DNA from: an uncultured Marinoscillum sp.
GTDB lineage: Bacteria > Bacteroidota > Bacteroidia > Cytophagales > MED-G16
DNA: 38,124 nucleotides
NCBI GenBank assembly: GCA_902628365.1
Contig: CACOMW010000014.1
Location: forward strand, 1-38,124
Direction of reading: 5' to 3'
The translations under genes were made by a program, and so were the position numbers. A model generated the notes under the pieces. The model saw only the letters and a program-made list of their open reading frames with translations, had not been told where the DNA came from and made no database searches. Of this stretch, positions 1 to 7,599 are shown one piece after another. The stretch's first letter is position 1. Each line of letters begins with the position of its first letter.

Positions 1-202
1 AATTTCTTTCAAAGATATTTTCAGTGATATTTAATTTTCCATTAATAAACCATTCTACTTTGGGTTCATCAAAATTCCATTTTAATACTTTATCGAATGG
101 AGAAATCCATTTAAAAGTTTTAGCATAATCAGACCAAAATTTTCCTGGATTAGAAACGCTTAATTTATATTCTTTTATATATTCTTTTTTTGATTTAATC
201 AT
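1..202 (-). CDS. acs: acetyl-coenzyme A synthetase, N-terminal fragment (cut by window edge)
   Basis: Only the first 67 codons are present, starting with ATG at 202 and running off the left edge. The translation contains the typical N-terminal ACAS_N pattern: FWSDYAKTFKWISPFDKV near residues 22-39, then VEWFINGKLNITENIFER. In the family this stretch precedes the AMP-binding domain of the enzyme that makes acetyl-CoA from acetate, ATP and CoA. The catalytic parts lie outside the window, so a propionyl-CoA synthetase relative cannot be excluded. The gene starts 5 nt after the phoH stop, so it is probably cotranscribed with bshA and phoH. Confidence 0.82.
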   Translation of the reverse strand, partial: MIKSKKEYIKEYKLSVSNPGKFWSDYAKTFKWISPFDKVLKWNFDEPKVEWFINGKLNITENIFERN

Positions 203-207
203 AAATA

Positions 208-1530
208 TTAAAGAAGATCATTTGCTAAATTAGCCAATTCTGATCTTTCACCTTTCTTTAATGTAACATGAGAATAAATTTTCTCTTTTTTTAATCTATC
301 AATTAGATATGATAAACCATTACTTTGCGAATCAAGATACGGCGTATCAATTTGATAGATATCTCCAACAAATACTACTTTGGTATTCTCTCCAGCCCTA
401 GAAATTATAGTTTTAATTTCATGAGGAGTAAGATTTTGAGCTTCATCAATTATAAAAAAGATATTTGAAAAACTTCTTCCTCTTATATATGCAAGAGGCT
501 GAATAAGTAATTTTTCTGAATCAATCATATTTTTAAGTGCTTTAAATTCTTTATCAGTTTGATTATACTGATTTTGGATAAATTTTAAATTATCCCATAA
601 AGGTTCCATATAAGGATTAATTTTTGATTGAATATCACCTGGTAAGAAACCAATATCTTTATTACTTAATGGAACTATAGGTCTAGCTACAAATATCTGT
701 TTGAAATTTCTTCTTTGTTCGAGAGCAGATGCAAGAGCTAAAAGAGTTTTTCCGGTACCTGCTACACCATTAATTGTAACAAGCTTTATTTTAGAGTCAA
801 ATAGCGCGTGGAGAGCAAATGATTGCTCAGCATTTCTTGGATTAATTCCATAAGCATTTTTCTTGTCCACTTTTACAAATAGATCTTCCGCATGATCATA
901 ATATGAAAGAATTGTTTTTTTTTCACTTTTCAAAATATAAAATCGATTCTCATTTAATATTTTTTTTGTATAAACCTGTGTTTTTTTAAGAATAGAATTT
1001 TTATAAAGTTTGTCTATTGAGGAATCTTTTATATTTTCTAAAACTTGACTTTCAAAATCTAAAGAATTAACATTTTGTATTTTACCAGTAAGATAATCTT
1101 CTGCTCTAAGCTTTAGAGATTTTGCTTTTAGTCTAAGGTTTATATCTTTAGAAACTAAAATCACAAGTTTATCTTTTTCTTCTTTTTGTAATTGAACAGC
1201 AGAGTTTAAAATTTTATGATCATTAATCTGATCATTAAAGACATTATTAATATCATTTTTTTTATCAACTAATACTTTAAACTTACCCTTATTTTTGCCA
1301 TTTAAAGAAATCCATTTATCAAGCATTTGATGCTTTGATAACTTATCAATTAACCTAATGAACTCTCTAGCTTCAAAATTTTTTGTATCGTTTCCTTTTT
1401 TCATCTCATCAAGCTCTTCAAGAACAGTTATAGGAATCCCAATATCATTTTCCTCAAAATTCATTATTGAATCATGAGAGTGTAAAACAACAGAAGTATC
1501 TAAAACAAAAATCTTTTTAAGTTTTTTCAT
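208..1530 (-). CDS. PIN domain / PhoH-type ATPase
   Basis: This 440-residue protein has an N-terminal PIN-like nuclease domain (residues about 5-140, FVLDTSVVLH and the acidic EELDEMKKG) joined to a PhoH P-loop ATPase domain (about 240-440). The Walker A motif is GVAGTGKT, the Walker B region is FIIDEAQN, and GDIYQIDTPYL is typical of PhoH. Fusions of this type (PhoH2, YlaK-like) are linked to RNA cleavage and unwinding, so an RNase/helicase role is likely but inferred. A TTG at 1533 lies directly before the ATG at 1530; ATG is preferred. The start overlaps the 3' end of bshA by 14 nt, and acs follows after 5 nt, indicating an operon. Confidence 0.88.
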   Translation of the reverse strand: MKKLKKIFVLDTSVVLHSHDSIMNFEENDIGIPITVLEELDEMKKGNDTKNFEAREFIRLIDKLSKHQMLDKWISLNGKNKGKFKVLVDKKNDINNVFNDQINDHKILNSAVQLQKEEKDKLVILVSKDINLRLKAKSLKLRAEDYLTGKIQNVNSLDFESQVLENIKDSSIDKLYKNSILKKTQVYTKKILNENRFYILKSEKKTILSYYDHAEDLFVKVDKKNAYGINPRNAEQSFALHALFDSKIKLVTINGVAGTGKTLLALASALEQRRNFKQIFVARPIVPLSNKDIGFLPGDIQSKINPYMEPLWDNLKFIQNQYNQTDKEFKALKNMIDSEKLLIQPLAYIRGRSFSNIFFIIDEAQNLTPHEIKTIISRAGENTKVVFVGDIYQIDTPYLDSQSNGLSYLIDRLKKEKIYSHVTLKKGERSELANLANDLL

Positions 1531-2644
1531 CAATAATATTATTGTAAAATTTTACATAATCAGGGACAATATTTTCTATACTATATTTTTTTGCCCTAAT
1601 CAATGCGTTATCTTTAAATTTTTGAAGATTTGAATCATCTAATACAAATAATGATTTTTTACTCATATCATTTATATCTCCCAAATTACAACAAAATCCA
1701 GATTTACCATCAACTATTAGTTCGGGTAAACCTCCAATATTTGAAGATATTACAGGAATAGATGAAGACATGGCTTCTAAAGCAGACAAACCGAAGCTTT
1801 CTTTTTCAGAAGGTAACAAAAATAGGTCTCCATTAGACAAAACATCTTCTACATTATCTATATTACCAAGAAAAGTCACGTCTTTGAGACTGCAAGTTGC
1901 TCTAGCTAAAGATTCTATATTAGGTCTTTCAGGACCATCTCCAATCATTACAAGTTTAGAAGGAATATTCTTATTTATCTTACAAAAAACATTTATCACA
2001 TCTTGGATTCTTTTAACTTTTCTAAAATTTGAAGTATGTAAAATTAACTTTTCATCATTTTTACAAATCTTATTTTTGAATTCATTATCATTTGATTTTT
2101 TAAATCTTTTTAAATTAATAAAATTTGGAATAACCTGAATGTCAATTTTTATATCAAAGTTATCTAGCGTATCTTTTTTTAGACTTTCAGAAACTGCAGT
2201 AACACCATCTGATTCATTTATTGAATAATTTATTACTGGCCTAACAGTTGGATCATTTCCAATTAAAGTAATATCAGTTCCATGTAATGTGGTAATAATA
2301 GGTATAGTTACACCATAACTAGATAAAATTTTCTTCGCTAACAAAGCAGAAGATGCATGAGGAATAGCATAATGAACATGAAGAATATCTAACTTCTCAT
2401 ATTGAACAATTTCAACAAGCTTACTTGTTAGAGATAATTCATAAGGAGGAAATTCAAATAAAGGATAATTTTTAACACCAACTTCATGATAAAATAAATT
2501 TTCGTTATGAAAATTTAATCTAGCTGGAACAGCATATGATATAAAATGGACCTTATTACCTTTATTAGATAACTCTTTTCCTAATTCAGTAGCTACAACA
2601 CCACTTCCACCATAGGTTGGATAACAAACAATTCCAATTTTCAT
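1517..2644 (-). CDS. bshA: N-acetyl-alpha-D-glucosaminyl L-malate synthase
   Basis: This 375-residue GT-B (GT4) glycosyltransferase matches BshA, which joins UDP-GlcNAc to L-malate in the first step of bacillithiol synthesis in the cytoplasm. The diagnostic start is GIVCYPTYGGSGVVATELG. It continues with FISYAVPARL, DILHVHYAIPHA and TTLHGTDITLIG. The donor-site motif PSEKESFGLSALEAM is near residue 280, followed by SNIGGLPELI. The length is normal for the family. It is the first gene of a minus-strand run with phoH and acs and is divergent from the small membrane protein at 2757. No bshB or bshC is visible here. Confidence 0.93.
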   Translation of the reverse strand: MKIGIVCYPTYGGSGVVATELGKELSNKGNKVHFISYAVPARLNFHNENLFYHEVGVKNYPLFEFPPYELSLTSKLVEIVQYEKLDILHVHYAIPHASSALLAKKILSSYGVTIPIITTLHGTDITLIGNDPTVRPVINYSINESDGVTAVSESLKKDTLDNFDIKIDIQVIPNFINLKRFKKSNDNEFKNKICKNDEKLILHTSNFRKVKRIQDVINVFCKINKNIPSKLVMIGDGPERPNIESLARATCSLKDVTFLGNIDNVEDVLSNGDLFLLPSEKESFGLSALEAMSSSIPVISSNIGGLPELIVDGKSGFCCNLGDINDMSKKSLFVLDDSNLQKFKDNALIRAKKYSIENIVPDYVKFYNNIIDEKT

Positions 2645-2756
2645 CTATCTATAAAATTAATATATTTGATGCCAATTTCATATAAAAATTGATGATGAAT
2701 ACTTTAATTTTCTATAAAAAAAAAAATATTAAATCTATCTTTATAAAAAAAATATA

Positions 2757-3071
2757 ATGAAATTTCCATCTCTAATAAGACTTCCAAAAAATAAGAAATT
2801 TAATGTTAAACCAAGACATTATGATCCTATTAAGGATGATATAGATCAACGGGTTTCCAAAATACAAAATGAAAAGAAAAAAAAAACATTTATAAATAAA
2901 TTTGATAATCAAAATGAAAAAGAAATTTTAAAGCCAGGTAATCTACAATTATTTTTATTTCTATTTCTTTCAATAATTTTTATAGGATGGTTGTATTATG
3001 GAAATAAAATTTTTGTTTTACTAGTTATTATTCCTCTTATTTATTTTTATAAATTAAAAAGAAAAAATTAA
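2757..3071 (+). CDS. small conserved membrane protein upstream of mutL
   Basis: This is a 104-residue protein. Its basic N-terminal half has the pattern FNVKPRHYDP followed by a charged, Lys-rich stretch to about residue 60. Two hydrophobic segments follow (about 65-81 and 84-97), and the end is Lys-rich. From memory, a similar small protein sits just before mutL in many Flavobacteriia, often beside ribH and often mislabelled as a riboflavin synthase beta subunit. It has no lumazine-synthase features and no ribH is present here. It ends 7 nt before mutL, so the two are probably cotranscribed. Function unknown. Confidence 0.78.
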   Translation: MKFPSLIRLPKNKKFNVKPRHYDPIKDDIDQRVSKIQNEKKKKTFINKFDNQNEKEILKPGNLQLFLFLFLSIIFIGWLYYGNKIFVLLVIIPLIYFYKLKRKN

Positions 3072-3078
3072 ATCTTAG

Positions 3079-4836
3079 ATGAAAAATATTATTCACAAAC
3101 TATCTGAGTCTGTTGCTAATCAAATAGCAGCTGGAGAAGTTGTTCAAAGACCCTCATCTATTATAAAAGAATTATTAGAGAACAGCATCGATGCTTCTTC
3201 AGAAAATATAAAAGTCATTATTGAAGAAGGAGGAAAAAGCAAGATAATAGTAATTGATGATGGCTTAGGTATGACTAGAGATGATGCAATAAAATGTTTT
3301 GAAAAACATTCAACTTCTAAACTTAAAAAATCTGATGATCTTTTTAAGATTAAAACAATGGGGTTTAGAGGTGAGGCCTTATCTTCAATTTCATCAGTTT
3401 GTCAGGTAGAGCTTTCAACTCAAATAGAAAAAAATGATGTCGGAAATAAAGTTGTAATTGAAGGGTCTAAAATTAAAGAAACATCTGAAATATCAAAAAA
3501 AAGAGGAACAACAATAATTGTAAAAAATATATTCTATAATGTGCCCGCCAGAAGAAGCTTTTTAAAATCAGATGCCGTTGAATTAAAGCATATAATTGAT
3601 GAATTTCAAAAGATTGCTATAGCCAATACCAATGTTAATTTTTCTTTGTATAATCATGAAATTGAAATTTATAAATTAAAAAAATCTAATTTGAGTAATA
3701 GGATTGTATCTCTATTCGGTAAAAATTATAAAGAACAACTAATCAAGTGTGATGAAAAATTTGATGATGTTTGTATAAGTGGTTTTATTGGTAAACCAAA
3801 AAATTCAAAAAAAACTAGAGGTGAACAATTTCTATTTGTAAATAATAGATATATAAAAAGTTCATATCTAAATCATTCAATTATTAAAAGCTATGGTGGT
3901 CTTATAGAAGAAAAAAGATTTCCATTTTATACATTATTTATTGATATTAACCCTAAATCAATAGATATAAATGTTCATCCAACAAAAAATGAAATTAAGT
4001 TTGAAGATGAAAAGCTAATTTATAGTTTAGTCCATTCCTCTGTAAATAAATCACTAGCTGTTCATAATGTATCCCCATCAATAAATTTTGAAGCTGATAT
4101 AAATTTTAAATCTATAAGGGTAAAAGAATATGATACTATAAATAAAGATTCAGGTTCTGAAGGATTTACTAAAAATAGATGGGAAGAAATTTTTGAGGAA
4201 GCTAAATCTGAAAATATGATTTCAAAACAAGAATCTTTTTTTGAGGAAAAAGAAGATCAAAAAGATCAAACAAATAATGAACCCATTCAATTAGTAAAAC
4301 CGTATATTTTCAAGCAACTTAATAATAAAGTATTAATATTTAATCAATCACTTATGCATGAAAGAATATTATATGAAAAATATAAATCTAATTTCGAAAA
4401 TAAAAAATCAAACTCCCAACAATCTCTTTTTCCAAAATATGTTGAATTAAATAAAACTGATTTTCAATTAATGAGCGAGATGATTGATGAAATAAAATTG
4501 TTAGGTTTTGATATTGATATATTTGGTGATAATTCAATTATTATTAATGGAATACCTTCAGGTTCTGAAGAAATTGATGAAAAAAATTTGATTGAAAGTT
4601 TTATTGAAGAAATGAAATTAAATAATGAAAAAATTAATGAAAATAAAAATGAAAAAATCATTAGATCTTTTGCAAAAAGATGCAGAATATCTGAAGAAAA
4701 AAAATTAGAGGAAAGCGAAATGAAATCTCTGATCGATCAGCTTTTTTCATGTGAAATTTCAAATTATACACCTGATGGTGAAAAAATATTTATTCAAATA
4801 AATAAAGAACAAATAAATAATTTATTCAATGTTTAA
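3079..4836 (+). CDS. mutL: DNA mismatch repair protein MutL
   Basis: This 585-residue protein has the GHKL ATPase domain of MutL: IAAGEVVQRPSSIIKELLENSIDA (in two adjacent parts, residues about 16-39), DDGLGM, TSK and GFRGEALSSISS. The second N-terminal subdomain contains NVHPTKNEIKF near residue 300. A variable acidic linker (about 340-410) leads to the C-terminal dimerisation/endonuclease domain. There the usual DQHAxxERxxxE motif reads NQSLMHERILYE: the glutamates remain but the Asp and His are replaced. The last part, FSCEISNYTPDGEKIF, matches the conserved C-terminal region. The stop overlaps the first rhomboid gene by 8 nt. Confidence 0.96.
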   Translation: MKNIIHKLSESVANQIAAGEVVQRPSSIIKELLENSIDASSENIKVIIEEGGKSKIIVIDDGLGMTRDDAIKCFEKHSTSKLKKSDDLFKIKTMGFRGEALSSISSVCQVELSTQIEKNDVGNKVVIEGSKIKETSEISKKRGTTIIVKNIFYNVPARRSFLKSDAVELKHIIDEFQKIAIANTNVNFSLYNHEIEIYKLKKSNLSNRIVSLFGKNYKEQLIKCDEKFDDVCISGFIGKPKNSKKTRGEQFLFVNNRYIKSSYLNHSIIKSYGGLIEEKRFPFYTLFIDINPKSIDINVHPTKNEIKFEDEKLIYSLVHSSVNKSLAVHNVSPSINFEADINFKSIRVKEYDTINKDSGSEGFTKNRWEEIFEEAKSENMISKQESFFEEKEDQKDQTNNEPIQLVKPYIFKQLNNKVLIFNQSLMHERILYEKYKSNFENKKSNSQQSLFPKYVELNKTDFQLMSEMIDEIKLLGFDIDIFGDNSIIINGIPSGSEEIDEKNLIESFIEEMKLNNEKINENKNEKIIRSFAKRCRISEEKKLEESEMKSLIDQLFSCEISNYTPDGEKIFIQINKEQINNLFNV

Positions 4837-5608
4837 TTTAACTCCAGCAGCTAAATACATACTAATAATTAATGGTATAATATTCATTATAACTAATCAG
4901 GATGTTATTGAATTTTTAGGGATGAGATATATTCTCTCTGAAAATTTTAAGCCCTTCCAAATGCTTACGTATATGTGGGTTCACGCAAATTTTCTTCATT
5001 TATTTTCCAATATGTTTGCTGTTTTAGTATTTGCTCCTATTTTAGAGAAGGTTTGGGGATCAAAAAAGTTTTTTGTTTTTTATCTATTAACAGGAATTGG
5101 AGCCGGTATTTTGTATTGTGGAATTAATTTTGCTGAAACATACAAATTCGAAAAAGATACTGAAAATTACGTTTCTAATCCTTCTCCTGAAAAATTCAGA
5201 AAGTTAATACTTGATAATGCCCCTGAATATTATAATCAACTTTATGATTTTATAATCGATTATTCCGATAATCCAAATAATATCAATTATATAGAAGAGA
5301 GTAAAGTTTCAGCATCTCAGTTATTTACATTTAAAAGTAATGTACCTATGGTTGGAGCTTCTGGAGCAGTTTTTGGTATTCTACTGGCATTTGCCATGTT
5401 GTTTCCAAATATGCAACTAATGCTTCTGTTTCCTCCAATTCCAGTAAAAGCAAAATATTTAGTATTAGTATATGGAATATATGAACTTTGGAGTGAACTT
5501 AATCGAATGCCAGGAGATAATGTTGCTCATTTAGCACATTTGGGAGGTATGCTAATTGCTTACATTATCTTAAGATACTGGAAAAATAAATATGGAACTT
5601 ACTATTAA
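4829..5608 (+). CDS. rhomboid family intramembrane serine protease (first copy)
   Basis: This 259-residue polytopic membrane protein has the rhomboid signature: HANFLHLFSNM in helix 2, the catalytic serine in VGASGAVFGI (about residue 179), and the catalytic histidine in HLAHLGGMLIAYI near the C terminus. About 70 mostly polar residues (about 98-170) are inserted between the third helix and the serine-bearing helix, longer than in a minimal GlpG-type core. Rhomboids cleave membrane protein substrates within the bilayer; the substrate here is unknown. The ATG lies inside the end of mutL (8-nt overlap), and a second rhomboid starts 3 nt after the stop. Confidence 0.93.
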   Translation: MFNLTPAAKYILIINGIIFIITNQDVIEFLGMRYILSENFKPFQMLTYMWVHANFLHLFSNMFAVLVFAPILEKVWGSKKFFVFYLLTGIGAGILYCGINFAETYKFEKDTENYVSNPSPEKFRKLILDNAPEYYNQLYDFIIDYSDNPNNINYIEESKVSASQLFTFKSNVPMVGASGAVFGILLAFAMLFPNMQLMLLFPPIPVKAKYLVLVYGIYELWSELNRMPGDNVAHLAHLGGMLIAYIILRYWKNKYGTYY

Positions 5609-5611
5609 AAT

Positions 5612-6487
5612 ATGGCTAATTTTATAATTGAAGATTTAAAAAGAGAATGGAATAAACCTGAAAACGGACTTATAAAAATTATTTTAATCAACGTGACCGT
5701 TTTTATTTCTGTAAGCATAATTAAAGTTATTTCTCAAATTTTTGGTTTTGGGGGTTTATTTCAAAGCTTTATTAACTCTTTAATGCTTCCTTCAGATTTT
5801 AAACAATTTATATTTCAACCATGGAGTATAATAACATATTTTTTTCTTCATCAAGGCTTTTCTCATATTCTGTGGAATATGTTATTTCTTTATTGGTTTG
5901 GAAAAATTATTACTGAAAACTTAGGAAATAATTCTTTAATTAGCCTTTATATAATTGGGGGTATAATTGGAGGATTATCCTACATGGCTATATTTAATAT
6001 TATTCCATTTTATTATGATAGAGTAGAAAGTTCATTAATGTTAGGCGCATCCGCAGGAGTATTTAGTGTAGTAATAGGATCAGCAACTCTAATACCAAAT
6101 TATACTTTTTACCTTCTATTTCTAGGGCCAGTTAGAATCAAGTATATTGCTTTATTCTATTTTTTAATATCTTTTTTTGATATCACAGGGCAAAATGCAG
6201 GAGGTGAAATAGCTCATATTGGTGGAGCGGTCATAGGATATATATTCATTAAACAGTTGCAGAATGGTAATAATATGGGAGACCCTATTATTAAAATTCT
6301 ATCTTTTATCAAAAACTTAAAATTTGAAAAAAAAGCTAAATCTTATACTTACAAAGAAGAAACTATTAGTAATGAAAATGATCAAGATGAAGTTGATGTC
6401 ATATTAGATAAAATTTCAAAAAGTGGATATTCAAGTTTGACTAAACAAGAGAAAGAAAAACTATTTAAGCTGAGTAATAAGAAATGA
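5612..6487 (+). CDS. rhomboid family intramembrane serine protease (second copy)
   Basis: This is a 291-residue rhomboid paralogue. It contains HQGFSHILWNMLFLYWFG in an early helix, the catalytic serine in LGASAGVFSV (about residue 147) and the partner histidine in IAHIGGAVIGYIF (about residue 206). Residues 235-291 form a soluble, charged C-terminal tail that the first copy lacks, ending SSLTKQEKEKLFKLSNKK. In related Flavobacteriia the two rhomboids follow mutL in the same way, from memory. The stop overlaps the start of the DUF2891 gene by 4 nt (ATGA), consistent with one operon. Substrate unknown. Confidence 0.93.
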   Translation: MANFIIEDLKREWNKPENGLIKIILINVTVFISVSIIKVISQIFGFGGLFQSFINSLMLPSDFKQFIFQPWSIITYFFLHQGFSHILWNMLFLYWFGKIITENLGNNSLISLYIIGGIIGGLSYMAIFNIIPFYYDRVESSLMLGASAGVFSVVIGSATLIPNYTFYLLFLGPVRIKYIALFYFLISFFDITGQNAGGEIAHIGGAVIGYIFIKQLQNGNNMGDPIIKILSFIKNLKFEKKAKSYTYKEETISNENDQDEVDVILDKISKSGYSSLTKQEKEKLFKLSNKK

Positions 6488-7596
6488 AGAATAATATTTT
6501 TTATTTTTTCTTTTTTACTCTTTCAATATTAAGCTGTAAAAACCATGATGATAAATTAATTAACAAAACAGGAGAAATGCCATCACTAGATATAACCATG
6601 GCTGAAAAACTTGTAAAACTTTCTCTTGATTGTGTTAATAAAAAATACCCCTACAAAATTGGTTACCGATTTCAAAATGAAAAATGGGTAAAACCTCATT
6701 ATGAAATTACCCCATCATTTTACGGTTGTTGGGATTGGCACTCAGCAGTCCATGGACATTGGACAATGGTAAAAATATTAAAAATGTTTCCAGATATCTC
6801 TTTAAAAAATGAAATACGTTTAAAACTGAAAAATAACCTTTCAAAAGAAAATCTAGAAAAAGAGTATAGTTTCTTTCAAAATGAATTTGCTAAAGGATTT
6901 GAAAGAACATATGGGTGGGCATGGCTACTAAAGTTATATAGCGAATTAAAAAGTTGGGATGATAAGGATGGAATTAAATGGGCAAAAAATTTAAAACCAT
7001 TAGTTGATCTTTTATCTATAAGAACACAAAGTTTTTTAGAAAATTTATCTTCTCCTCTAAGACCAGGAACTCATGCTAATTCTGCTTTCTCATTTTCACT
7101 TATGCTAGATTATATAAATGAGGTTGAGGATGAGAAGCTAAAAAATAAAATAAATGAATTTAGTTTAAAATATTTTTTGAATGATATAGATTGTCCTGTT
7201 GATTATGAACCCTCAGGAACTGATTTTCTTTCTCCATGTCTTGCAGAAGCTGAAATGATGAGTAAAATTTTGAATAATAAAGAGTTTAATAATTGGCTAA
7301 AAAACTTTTTACCTAAACCAGAGAGTAAAAAATTTTCAAGTATCGTTAACCCACCTATAGTTTTGGATCCAAAAGATCCGGGTATAGGACATCTAATCGG
7401 ATTAATGTTTCATAGGGCATGGACTTTAAATAAAATTGCTGCATCAATTGATGGAGACAAAGAAAAAAAATATTTATACAAAGATATTGCGAGCAAACAT
7501 GCAAAAAAAGGATATAACATTATGTTTGATAGTGGATATGGAGGGGAACACTGGCTTGCAACATTTGCAGTATATTGTTTAACATATGATAATTAG
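6484..7596 (+). CDS. DUF2891 family lipoprotein
   Basis: This 370-residue protein has a lipoprotein signal peptide (hydrophobic residues 5-15, lipobox ILSC, Cys at 18), so it should be anchored in the outer membrane or periplasm. The mature part matches the DUF2891 family: PSFYGCWDWHSAVHGHW (about 78-94), FERTYGWAWLLKL, RPGTHANSAFS, SGTDFLSPCLAEAEMM, GIGHLIGLMFHRAW and YGGEHWLATFA. The regularly spaced Trp/His/Gly motifs resemble an alpha/alpha-barrel hydrolase fold, but no function is established and I do not assign one. It ends the plus-strand operon; its stop is 3 nt from the stop of the convergent giant adhesin gene. Confidence 0.85.
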   Translation: MKNNIFYFFFFTLSILSCKNHDDKLINKTGEMPSLDITMAEKLVKLSLDCVNKKYPYKIGYRFQNEKWVKPHYEITPSFYGCWDWHSAVHGHWTMVKILKMFPDISLKNEIRLKLKNNLSKENLEKEYSFFQNEFAKGFERTYGWAWLLKLYSELKSWDDKDGIKWAKNLKPLVDLLSIRTQSFLENLSSPLRPGTHANSAFSFSLMLDYINEVEDEKLKNKINEFSLKYFLNDIDCPVDYEPSGTDFLSPCLAEAEMMSKILNNKEFNNWLKNFLPKPESKKFSSIVNPPIVLDPKDPGIGHLIGLMFHRAWTLNKIAASIDGDKEKKYLYKDIASKHAKKGYNIMFDSGYGGEHWLATFAVYCLTYDN

Positions 7597-7599
7597 AAA

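Noticed and set aside
1770-2138. 122-codon open frame on the plus strand opposite bshA
   Set aside because: bshA is well supported on the other strand, and the translation shows no recognisable domain.
2661-2668. TATATTTG on the plus strand as a promoter for the mutL operon
   Set aside because: It matches the -7 consensus but lies 88 nt before the first start and has no -33 partner; a chance match in A/T-rich DNA is as likely.
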